DNA of 64,000 bases, taken from NCBI GenBank assembly GCA_046329515.1, contig JAXLUM010000003.1:124001-188000 (forward strand), written 5' to 3'. The stretch comes from Bog-950 sp046329515. GTDB taxonomy: Bacteria > Bacteroidota > Bacteroidia > Chitinophagales > LD1. Position 1 is the stretch's first letter. Each line of letters opens with the position of its first letter. The notes beneath the pieces are model-generated. The model saw only the letters and a list, made by a program, of their open reading frames with translations. It ran no database searches and was not told the DNA's origin. The position numbers and the translations under genes are program-made. This document shows, piece after piece, positions 46,077 to 54,207 of the stretch.

Positions 46077-46222
46077 CAGGGTCTCCTGCCGCCCAATGGC
46101 TTAGCACGGAAGACCCCGCGGGGACATAAACCAGTCCCGTAGGGACGTAACTTTGGTAGAATAAGTGAAATGGTTAAAACCAAGCCCCGCAGGGGCGACA
46201 GTACAACCTGCGGCGACAGAGG
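46077..46222. repeat. Composite REP-like repeat, copy A
   Basis: A block with three stem-loops: CCGC.GGGTCT/AGACCC.GCGG, then GTCCCGTAGGGAC, then GCCCCGCAGGGGC. Positions 46090-46222 are nearly identical to 49337-49470. It lies between the transposase start and the second CotH gene. Confidence 0.8.
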
Positions 46223-46232
46223 TAGTTTTATT

Positions 46233-49200
46233 TTACTCAATCACCACTCTGCCGCTAAACTTTTTGTGGCCTTTGCTTATTGTTATACTATAAGCTCCTT
46301 TGGCAGCATTTCCTAAGTCTACACTTAACAGTTTGCCCGGGCTTTCTATGGCTTGTTGCAGAACAACCTTTCCAACTGCATCGGTTACCGTTAGGTGTAA
46401 TGCAAATCCGTTTATCGCATTTTCCGGAAGGTCAATGGTAAATTTTCCGGTACTTGGGTTGGGGTAAATAATAAGCGTGTTTTCTGCGTTTGCTTTTATT
46501 GCTGAAGAAGCAATAATTGTATCCGCTGTGAAGTATGCATATATACTGTCGTTAGTAAGCAACGAAAACTGCACATGTTCGTCTGTATCACTCGGTAAAA
46601 TGGTATGGTGGTTACTTGTCCAGTTGCTGAAAACAAAACCTGCGGCTGGGGTAACATCCATAGTAACGGTGGTGTGCATAGGGAAATTAAATACCTTGGG
46701 CCAGCTGGTAACTAAAGTGCCGTTTACCGTTACAACGCCCTGGCTAAGGGCAGTATAAACGCTTATATGCTTAATAGGTATAACTGAATCATTGAAAAAA
46801 ACGTAAAGCGTATCATTCTGGTTAAAGCAAAAACGGGCATTTACTGCATTAGCCGGTTGCACATCGGCGTAAGCTGTTTGCCAATAACCAAAGGTATAAG
46901 GCACTTGCGGCACGGCTTGCACGTTTAGTTGGGTACCTAAAATATAACTGTAAACCTGGTTATTGCTTACGGGGCTTCCGTTAATAGTTACTGTACCGGT
47001 ACCCGGCCCGTTAATGGAAACATAGAGGTTGCCCGGTGTTGGGTTAACCGGTACAAATACCGCATAAATGCTATCAGTATGGTTATCCAAATCAAACCAA
47101 ATACTATCACTGTTATTATTAGGTGATGATGTATAATACCCCATTTGCCAATGGTCAAATTGCCAGCCGTTTTCAGCTTGTGCTTTAAGTGTAATGTGTG
47201 TGCCGCTAAAGAAACTAACCGTTACCGGGTTAGCAGTGGCTAGCTCACCATTAACTAAAACGGTTCCTCCGCAATTAGGCGCAGTACTTATAATAAGCGA
47301 TGGAAAGCTGATGCCGTAACAACTGTCAAGTCCATATCCAATAGTTCCGCAACGGTTAATAATCTGGTTGCGCATAAAATTAATATTGGCCAGCCAGGTA
47401 GAATAACTTCCGCTCCACCGTGTGCATTGCCGTTGCATTTCAGGCTGTATGCGTGCAACCATGCTATCCAAATGGGCAAGCATTACAGGGCAGGTTAATA
47501 CGTTAGTTACTAAATATTTATAGCGCTCAGTAAACGTATGTTCAAACTGCGGGTTGGTTCGCAGCTTATTCAGCATAACAATATGCCCTTCGTCCGGCCC
47601 TATGTTATAATCATTGTATCCGGCTAAATCCAAATCGCAAGGGTAGCTGTTCATTCCGGTGCCGTAAGGCCAGCCTGTATAATTCTGCCCAAGGTTAAAG
47701 GTGTTATCCTCATCCCACAACCAATAGCGCCACTTAACCGGGTCTGGCCCTTTTCTTCCTCGCCACCAGGCCATGTTCCAGTTCATCCAATCGCTGTTAA
47801 CAGCGTAGCTGTTTAAAATGAAGTTGTCTATAAGGCTCATGGTGTCCAGCCGTTCCGCTACATACTGGTAGGCGGCAGCATTGCTCATATTATTGGCACC
47901 TATGTATGTATATAAGTTATCCCAGGCGGTATCACTTCCGTAATTTACAGTTAAGCCTCCCCAATATTCCAATTCATCCACCCATTTTTCTCCTTGGTTA
48001 TAGTAATATTTAAAATAATCTGCATCTACTTTTTCCCGGTATTCATAAAGTCCCCAGTACTGGCCGTTTATAAACAAAAGGGCATGGTCACATCGGCGCA
48101 CATCCACATTCAAATTCATTTTTTCAGCAAAGGTTTGTACGTAGGCATCGCGTATATGCGTAGCTGGATGGCTTGCGCTGTTTCCCGGAAAATTATCGGA
48201 GCCGGCAGCTTTTAAAATCATCCATTTGAACTTATCTCTTGGCGAAGTATAGAACAGTTGGCATTCTATATTATCACCTTCCCCATATTCATCTTCCACA
48301 TTAAAGTCAATACCCTTCTGAGGGTAGGCCCAACTATCATTACCATGGCGGTTAAATTCTCCGCCTATTTTAAAAATACGGGTTCCACTGGTGCTAAAGA
48401 ATTCGATGTTGCCGTTAATCTTAAACCCTCCCGTTGAAAACAGATTGTTGAAGTTGCCTGAAGTGGCTGAAATTACCGGCAGGCTGTGCGTTTCATTAAT
48501 AAAATAGGTATTGGTTTCTGTAAAGCTGGCTGCATACTGGTTGGTGTTGTCAAATGCGCGGGCGCGTATAACAGTAGTAGCGGTAACAGCAATGGGGCCG
48601 CTGTAAAGGGTTGATGTAGTTCCTGGCACCGTACCATTGGTGGTATAACGTATAGTAACATTATTTTGGGCGCAACTTAAACCAACGTATTTCGTGCCGC
48701 TATAAAAACCTGCAGCTAAGTTGAATTCTACTTTTGGTACATAGTTAATGTAGGAAGGCTGCAAGCTGTTGTTCAGGTTTGGCGTAGGTGTTTGAAACAC
48801 TGCCCATGTACTATCGCCATTTATTTTACGGCCTCGTGAATTATCGGCCCTGCACGGATAAACGGTTACAGAATCGAGAATAGTTCCCCCGGCATCGCTT
48901 AACAAAAGCATTTCTGCTGTGTCGCTTTGTTCTAACTTAAAATTGGTGTGGTATTTTCCAATAATTAAACCGTCAAGGCCCGAACAGAAGAACAGGAGAA
49001 AGCCATTAGCAGGAATAGTAGCGGTAGAAGGTATTGGCCACTTTAATAAGTTATTGGGATTATCGCTTAAATAAAGGCCGGCAAGATTTGCAACTGAACT
49101 GTTTTCGTTGTAAAGCTCTACCCAATCATAGTAGTTACCGCTAATGGCTAGCGTTGTTTTATTGGCGGCGCTGTATTCATTAATTTTCACCTGCGGATAT

Positions 49201-49268
49201 AAGCTGCAGGCAAACAGTAATAAGGTTGCTAATACAATATAACGTAACAGATAGGTAGTGTTTATCAT
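46233..49268 (-). CDS. CotH-domain protein with T9SS type A sorting domain
   Basis: A 1011-residue secreted protein from the ATG at 49268; the earlier in-frame start at 49343 lacks a signal peptide. Layout: signal peptide; lamin-tail domain (KINEYSAANKTTL, YLSDNPNNLLKWP); chitobiase-like domain (TIRYTTNGTVPGTTSTLYSG); CotH domain (ALLFINGQYWGLYEYREKVD); then about three InlB-like repeats with a final T9SS type A domain (IIYPNPSTGKFTIDL). It matches the 1555-residue protein over about its first 650 residues, so the pair arose by duplication, but the sorting domain differs and the repeat region is shorter. Confidence 0.9.
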   Translation of the reverse strand: MINTTYLLRYIVLATLLLFACSLYPQVKINEYSAANKTTLAISGNYYDWVELYNENSSVANLAGLYLSDNPNNLLKWPIPSTATIPANGFLLFFCSGLDGLIIGKYHTNFKLEQSDTAEMLLLSDAGGTILDSVTVYPCRADNSRGRKINGDSTWAVFQTPTPNLNNSLQPSYINYVPKVEFNLAAGFYSGTKYVGLSCAQNNVTIRYTTNGTVPGTTSTLYSGPIAVTATTVIRARAFDNTNQYAASFTETNTYFINETHSLPVISATSGNFNNLFSTGGFKINGNIEFFSTSGTRIFKIGGEFNRHGNDSWAYPQKGIDFNVEDEYGEGDNIECQLFYTSPRDKFKWMILKAAGSDNFPGNSASHPATHIRDAYVQTFAEKMNLNVDVRRCDHALLFINGQYWGLYEYREKVDADYFKYYYNQGEKWVDELEYWGGLTVNYGSDTAWDNLYTYIGANNMSNAAAYQYVAERLDTMSLIDNFILNSYAVNSDWMNWNMAWWRGRKGPDPVKWRYWLWDEDNTFNLGQNYTGWPYGTGMNSYPCDLDLAGYNDYNIGPDEGHIVMLNKLRTNPQFEHTFTERYKYLVTNVLTCPVMLAHLDSMVARIQPEMQRQCTRWSGSYSTWLANINFMRNQIINRCGTIGYGLDSCYGISFPSLIISTAPNCGGTVLVNGELATANPVTVSFFSGTHITLKAQAENGWQFDHWQMGYYTSSPNNNSDSIWFDLDNHTDSIYAVFVPVNPTPGNLYVSINGPGTGTVTINGSPVSNNQVYSYILGTQLNVQAVPQVPYTFGYWQTAYADVQPANAVNARFCFNQNDTLYVFFNDSVIPIKHISVYTALSQGVVTVNGTLVTSWPKVFNFPMHTTVTMDVTPAAGFVFSNWTSNHHTILPSDTDEHVQFSLLTNDSIYAYFTADTIIASSAIKANAENTLIIYPNPSTGKFTIDLPENAINGFALHLTVTDAVGKVVLQQAIESPGKLLSVDLGNAAKGAYSITISKGHKKFSGRVVIE

Positions 49269-49741
49269 AAGCCGGTTACAGCTTAAAGATATACAAACTT
49301 TACAAAATGCATTTGGCTCTGACTGGGCTCTCCAGTCGCCCAATGGCTTAGCACGGAAGACCCCGCGGGGACATAAACCAGTCCCTTAGGGACGTAACTT
49401 TGGTAGAATAAATGCAACGGTTAAAACCAAGCCCCGTAGGGGCGACAGTACAACCTGCGGCGACATAGGTTTAAATGAAACCCGTCATTCCGGGCTCGCC
49501 CCGAAGTTTCGGGGCGGAATCTCATTAAGCCTCGGCGGGCGGCTTTCCGCTCAGCGCATTACTGTGATACATTTCTGCCAATAGAATAAGTTGCTCTGAA
49601 TTATTTTTTATTGCCGCCTTCAGTATTATTTTTAATGCGACCCCAATGAAAATAAAACCGCTTTTGTCTACCTTTCTGTCCCAGCGGGATCTTCCCGTCC
49701 TGCCTTTTGCCTAGCGGGAGACCGGATGCACATAACTACCC
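49269..49741. other. 473-bp gap: REP-like repeats and hairpins only
   Basis: No gene is seen. It holds repeat copy B (49337-49470), the perfect palindrome CGCCCCGAAGTTTCGGGGCG at 49497-49516, and a degenerate REP-like hairpin near 49682-49720. The stretch 49550-49660 is featureless. Confidence 0.7.
49337..49470. repeat. Composite REP-like repeat, copy B
   Basis: Nearly identical to 46090-46222, differing at a handful of positions, including compensating-looking changes in the GTCCCTTAGGGAC and GCCCCGTAGGGGC hairpins. It ends where CGTCATTCCGGGCTCG-type repeat text begins. Confidence 0.85.
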
Positions 49742-50230
49742 ATGCCTAAACCTATTCTTACTTCGCAATTCCGTTTTGGCTCGGCTTTTAAGTCGGGTTG
49801 TATAACACTAATGATTATTGCGCTTTTAGTTGGTTTAACTTTTGGGTTTGCAAGCGTCTCGTTAATTGCCGTGCTAGCTGCCATATCATTTTCGGTGGTG
49901 GCATGGTTGTTAATTCTATACGTTAAAAACCTGCTCATGGTAACACGAACTACCTACTATTTCTACGAAGACCATTTTGAAGCGCATCCTTTTATGGGTA
50001 AACCACTAATTGCCAACTATAATGAAATTGAATATGCAGGCCGGCACAGGGCACAGGTGGGTAATGCAACCAATTATTTCGGCTTGCACCAGTCCAGCCA
50101 TCGAATGGTTGTGCTGTATATTAAACTGCGCGATTACGAGGGCGATTTGGTATTGAGTAATGATACCTACGATGAAGATAACTTACAGGAAATTACTAAC
50201 CTGATACGAACTAAAATGCCGCAGAATTAA
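49742..50230 (+). CDS. Membrane protein with PH-like cytosolic domain
   Basis: A 162-residue protein with two hydrophobic spans (about residues 17-36 and 39-62) joined by a short loop, then a soluble beta-rich part beginning TTYYFYEDHFEAHP, which resembles the bacterial PH domain (bPH/YcxB-like) found after two-helix anchors. No catalytic motif is visible. It stands alone on the plus strand and converges on porX. Confidence 0.65.
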   Translation: MPKPILTSQFRFGSAFKSGCITLMIIALLVGLTFGFASVSLIAVLAAISFSVVAWLLILYVKNLLMVTRTTYYFYEDHFEAHPFMGKPLIANYNEIEYAGRHRAQVGNATNYFGLHQSSHRMVVLYIKLRDYEGDLVLSNDTYDEDNLQEITNLIRTKMPQN

Positions 50231-50266
50231 TATAGCTTATCAACGATAATCCCACAGTGTTAAGAG

Positions 50267-50285
50267 CCCTCCCCTTCCGGGAGGG
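50267..50285. repeat. GC hairpin between convergent genes
   Basis: CCCTCCCCTTCCGGGAGGG, with 7-bp arms, lies between the stop codons of the PH-like gene and porX. It may terminate transcription, but there is no T run after it. Confidence 0.5.
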
Positions 50286-50299
50286 TGGGGTGATTGTTC

Positions 50300-51856
50300 C
50301 TACTTCGGGCTCAACTTCACCACAGGCACTATCATTTCTTCTAAACTAATACCGCCGTGTTGGAAGGTGTTTTTATAGAAGTTTACGAAGTGGTTGTAGT
50401 TGTTGGGGTAAACCAGGTATTTATCCTCCTTGGCAAAAATATACGTGCTGCTAAGGCGGCTCTTTGGTAAACCAATCTGCTCAGGGTCGCGCACGGCATA
50501 TACATCACGCTCTTCGTAATTCAGGTTCTTGCCTGTTTTGTAGCGTATGTTGGTGGTGGTTTCGCGGTCGCCAATGCAACGGCTTGGGTCTTTAACGCGC
50601 ACAGTGCCGTGGTCGGTAGTCAGCAAAATATTTACATCCTTCTCTGCCAGCTTCTTCATCGCATTCTGTAGCGGAGAGTGGTCGAACCAGCTTAAAGAAA
50701 GCGAACGGTAAGCCGCTTCATCGCTGGCCAATTCTTTCAATACTTCCATTTCAGTGCGGGCATGGCTAAGCATGTCTACAAAGTTGTAAACTATAACGTT
50801 AAGCTTATTGGTAAGGTAGTTGGTAATGTTGCTCTCCAGCAATTCACCATCGCGGTGGTTGGTAATTTTTACATATTGACTCTTAATCGGCTCGCGGAAA
50901 GTGCGCTTTAAAAAGCCTTCCAGAAAATCAGCCTCAAATAAATTCTTGCCGCCTTCATCATCATCATTCTTCCACTTATCAGGGAACTGCTGCGAAATCT
51001 GCAGCGGTGTTAAGCCTGCAAAAATGGCGTTACGGGCATATTGCGTAGCGGTTGGCAACAAGGCGTAAAACATATCCTCCTCATCCACGCGGAAGTTCTC
51101 CATTACCAAAGGTTGTATGGCCTTCCACTGGTCAAAGCGCAGGTTATCAATTACAATTAAAAAGGTAGGCTTGTTATCTTTTAATAGCGGCACCAGCTTA
51201 TTCTTAAGCAAAGTGTGGCTCATTATAGGTGCATTAGCGCCCGGTTCGCTGTTTACCCAGTTCTTATAATTCTTAATTACAAACTTATTGAACTCGCTGT
51301 TGGCTTCCTGCTTCTGTGTGTCGAATACTTCGGTCATGGTACTGCCGCTGCGGTTCAACTCAATTTCCCAGTAAACTAATTTCTTATATAAATCAGCCCA
51401 GCCTTTATGGTCAAGGTTTTCCTGCAGCGCCATAAACAGCTTCTGAAACTCCTGCTGGTAGCTGCTGGTGGTTTTTTCACTTACCAGGCGGTTGTTGTCA
51501 ATTATCTTTTTCAGCGTGCTTAATATCTGCTGCGGCTTTACCGGCTTTATCAGGTAATCAGCAATCTGCGAACCTATGGCATCTTCCATCAGGTTCTCTT
51601 CTTCGTTTTTGGTAATCATTACCACTGGCACGTGGTTATCTATCTCCTTAATGCGTTGTAGGGTTTCCAAACCGGTAAGCCCCGGCATACTCTCATCCAA
51701 AAAAACCACATCAATGCCTTTTTGTGCTACGCGGTCAATAGCATCCTTGCCGTTGGTAACGGGTATAAGGGTATAGCCCTTATTTTCAAGGAACATGATT
51801 GAGGGTTTTAATAGGTCAATCTCATCGTCGGCCCAAAGTATAGTAATATTGTTCAT
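50300..51856 (-). CDS. porX: PorX-like response regulator with PglZ phosphatase domain
   Basis: A 518-residue protein, the length of Porphyromonas PorX, from the ATG at 51856; an in-frame start at 51904 would add 16 residues. The receiver domain (1-120) has acidic pair DD at 10-11, phospho-acceptor D54 in VVFLDESMPG, and MITKNEEE with the conserved Lys. A helical linker leads to a PglZ alkaline-phosphatase-like domain (about 210-515) with LIVIDNLRFDQW, PTATQYARNA and LLTTDHGT metal/active residues. PorX with the PorY kinase and SigP controls T9SS in studied Bacteroidota. It fits the T9SS-secreted proteins in this window. The PorY gene is not here. Confidence 0.93.
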   Translation of the reverse strand: MNNITILWADDEIDLLKPSIMFLENKGYTLIPVTNGKDAIDRVAQKGIDVVFLDESMPGLTGLETLQRIKEIDNHVPVVMITKNEEENLMEDAIGSQIADYLIKPVKPQQILSTLKKIIDNNRLVSEKTTSSYQQEFQKLFMALQENLDHKGWADLYKKLVYWEIELNRSGSTMTEVFDTQKQEANSEFNKFVIKNYKNWVNSEPGANAPIMSHTLLKNKLVPLLKDNKPTFLIVIDNLRFDQWKAIQPLVMENFRVDEEDMFYALLPTATQYARNAIFAGLTPLQISQQFPDKWKNDDDEGGKNLFEADFLEGFLKRTFREPIKSQYVKITNHRDGELLESNITNYLTNKLNVIVYNFVDMLSHARTEMEVLKELASDEAAYRSLSLSWFDHSPLQNAMKKLAEKDVNILLTTDHGTVRVKDPSRCIGDRETTTNIRYKTGKNLNYEERDVYAVRDPEQIGLPKSRLSSTYIFAKEDKYLVYPNNYNHFVNFYKNTFQHGGISLEEMIVPVVKLSPK

Positions 51857-51989
51857 TGCCTGTGGTTTAAAGCCCTGTGGGGCAAAGGGTGATGCGTTAC
51901 TCATGCAAGTATAAAGATTAAGCCGCTTAAATATTGTGTGATGTTATAAATTGCAGCCGTTAACAAACGTAAAGGCGGGCTTTTTAGCT

Positions 51990-53213
51990 ATGAACAAGCG
52001 CAAAATTTTTAATGACCCGGTGCATGGTTTTATCACCATACCTCACCCCCTGGTGTTCGATGTTATTGAGCACCCGTATTTTCAGCGCCTGCGCCGTATT
52101 AAGCAATTAGGCCTTAGCGATTATGTTTACCCAGGCGCCATACATACGCGCTTTCATCATGCGCTGGGTGCCTTTCACTTAATGCGCAAGGCTCTTTCCA
52201 TACTTAAAATAAAGGGCCATAAAATTACTCCGCAGGAGGAACTGGCAGCAAGCATTGCCGTGCTCTTGCACGATATTGGCCATGGCCCTTTTTCGCATAC
52301 GCTTGAGAAATGCCTTATTAAAGGCGTGCACCACGAAGACATTTCGCAGATATACATGCGCAAGCTTAATGAGCACTTTAAGGGTAAGCTGAGCATGGCT
52401 ATTGATATTTTCAGGGGCACCTACAAAAAGAAGTTTCTGCACCAGTTGGTAAGCTCGCAGTTAGATGTAGACCGCCTGGATTATCTGCGCCGCGATTCGT
52501 TTTTTACCGGTGTTAGCGAGGGTGTTATAAGCCACGAGCGCATTATTGAAATGATGAACATCCATAAGGATGAACTGGTGATAGAAGAAAAGGGCATTTA
52601 TTCTATTGAAAGTTTTATTGTGGCCCGCCGCTTAATGTATTGGCAGGTATACTTGCACAAAACAGTTTTGTGTGTTGAGCAAATGATGGTGAAGGCCATT
52701 GAGCGTGCCAAATATTTAATTGAGAAAGGAGAGAAGCTGCACGCATCACCGGCGCTTTCTTACTTTTTAAATAACAAGGTGCAGTTTAAAGATTTTGAGA
52801 AAAAGCCCGAAGTATTAGAAAACTACTCGCAGTTAGATGATGTAGATATTATCTCCGCTTTTAAACACTGGCAGTATAGTACAGATAAGCCCCTGCGCAT
52901 GTTGTGCGAAGCCATTTTAACGCGCAAACTTTTTAAAATTGAAATAAGCAGTAAGCCCGTTAGCGCTGCGCGTTTAAAAGCCATTAATGAAAAGGCCCGC
53001 AAAAAATATAAGTTAAAGGACGATGAGTTGAACTTTCTTGTATTTTCTGACTCTACTACCAATTATGCGTATAACCCTAACGAAAACCGCATTAATATTC
53101 TTACCCGCAACGGCATTAAGGACATTGCACAAGCCAGTGATCAATTGAATATTACGGCATTAAGTGTGCCTGTGGTAAAATATTATGTGTTTTATCCCAA
53201 ACAATTAGCTTGA
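51990..53213 (+). CDS. HD-domain phosphohydrolase (dGTPase/SAMHD1-like)
   Basis: A 407-residue HD-superfamily protein from the ATG at 51990; the upstream in-frame start at 51951 would add 13 residues. IFNDPVHGFITIPHPL and YFQRLRRIKQLG open the domain; TRFHHALGAFHLM supplies the first His and LLHDIGHGPFSH the HD pair; VSSQLDVDRLDYLRRDSFFTG adds the later Asp. This set matches SAMHD1/dGTPase-like enzymes that hydrolyse dNTPs. The gene diverges from porX with about 130 bp between. Confidence 0.87.
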   Translation: MNKRKIFNDPVHGFITIPHPLVFDVIEHPYFQRLRRIKQLGLSDYVYPGAIHTRFHHALGAFHLMRKALSILKIKGHKITPQEELAASIAVLLHDIGHGPFSHTLEKCLIKGVHHEDISQIYMRKLNEHFKGKLSMAIDIFRGTYKKKFLHQLVSSQLDVDRLDYLRRDSFFTGVSEGVISHERIIEMMNIHKDELVIEEKGIYSIESFIVARRLMYWQVYLHKTVLCVEQMMVKAIERAKYLIEKGEKLHASPALSYFLNNKVQFKDFEKKPEVLENYSQLDDVDIISAFKHWQYSTDKPLRMLCEAILTRKLFKIEISSKPVSAARLKAINEKARKKYKLKDDELNFLVFSDSTTNYAYNPNENRINILTRNGIKDIAQASDQLNITALSVPVVKYYVFYPKQLA

Positions 53214-53283
53214 AGTTTTTGCGTTACAGGGTTGTAATTTGTTTTCTACTTCACTAACTTCGGCATCTGAAAGTGAACTAAGC

Positions 53284-53667
53284 GTGTTTAAGGCAACAAA
53301 AAGTTTTTCGAGCATTTTTTGTGCAGCATTGTTTCTGCTGGCAACCTACAGCCTGCATGCCTTTACCTTTCATGCCCTGCTGTTAACTAAAAGCAATGGC
53401 GAGTTTCTTTTTACCGATGAAAATGATAACCAACCTTTAAAGAAGAAATCCGGCTGTGGTGTTGAACTGCTTCGTTTGCTTGTAAAACACAATACCGAAA
53501 AGCGCAACTTTTCAGTGGAACAGGCCGAAGAGGCCCTGGCTGATGGCCCTATTGCTTCTCTTTTCACCTTTCATAATCCCGTAAGCATTAGTTTTAATGC
53601 TCCTCCTTTAGTTTGCTCTCCGTCCATTTATAAGCGGTACTGCACCTTACGCGTACTGCTCATTTGA
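53284..53667 (+). CDS. Hypothetical small exported protein with non-ATG start
   Basis: An open frame of 127 codons from GTG at 53284 (TTG at 53239 is the other choice; there is no in-frame ATG). The start KATKSFSSIFCAALFLLATYSLHA looks like a signal peptide cleaved after HA in this frame. The mature part has three Cys and no known domain. The codon mix resembles the neighbours, and the reading frame is uninterrupted, but the lack of an ATG leaves doubt. Confidence 0.45.
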   Translation: MFKATKSFSSIFCAALFLLATYSLHAFTFHALLLTKSNGEFLFTDENDNQPLKKKSGCGVELLRLLVKHNTEKRNFSVEQAEEALADGPIASLFTFHNPVSISFNAPPLVCSPSIYKRYCTLRVLLI

Positions 53668-53763
53668 AATAACTGCGCTTCGCAGAAGCCCCCCTTTTAT
53701 TAGAAAATTTTTGTTGCACACAGTTTGTAATGCTATGCTGTGCGATTTAAAAGTTAAAATGTG

Positions 53764-54162
53764 ATGGCAGTTATAAGTGAAATTAAATCAGGTAATTATT
53801 TTGAAGTAATGCACGATGGAGGTCGTAAAAAATGTGTCATCTCCCGCGTGTTAGATAATCCCTATTATATAGTGTCTTTGGCTGATGGCAACCGCATGGT
53901 AGTTAGAAATACCGAACTACTGCCCATTGCCATAACCGAAGGCTGGTTACAACAACTGGGGTACAGCCCCGGCGAAATTGCCGAGCACTGGATACATACC
54001 AGCGGCAACAGTTCAGTTTTACAATATCATAATGCCGATAAATCTGCTGTATTAATTGATGCAGCCGCCCAGCTTAAGCAGGCCCCTTGCAGTTATATAC
54101 ACCAACTGCAAAATGCTTATTGCGATTTACACGGCAGTCAGCTTCTTGAACCTGGTGGGTAA
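53764..54162 (+). CDS. Hypothetical protein, phage-associated-type family of Bacteroidota
   Basis: A 132-residue protein from the ATG at 53764 (a GTG lies just before it). LLPIAITEGWLQQLGY near residue 55 and YIHQLQNAYCDLHGSQLL near the end match a pattern common in hypothetical proteins from Bacteroidota genomes and their phages (TPIPLTEE...VHQLQNLYFALTGEEL). The function is unknown. A terminator follows directly. Confidence 0.65.
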   Translation: MAVISEIKSGNYFEVMHDGGRKKCVISRVLDNPYYIVSLADGNRMVVRNTELLPIAITEGWLQQLGYSPGEIAEHWIHTSGNSSVLQYHNADKSAVLIDAAAQLKQAPCSYIHQLQNAYCDLHGSQLLEPGG

Positions 54163-54168
54163 ATGAGT

Positions 54169-54207
54169 CCCCACTCCTTAGGGCTAGGGGGTGGGGCAAT
54201 TTTTTTT
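54169..54207 (+). terminator. Terminator after the hypothetical gene
   Basis: CCCCAC and GTGGGG form the base of a GC-rich hairpin (interior CCTTAGGG), followed by a run of eight T. The run reaches into the convergent VWA gene stop region. Confidence 0.7.
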
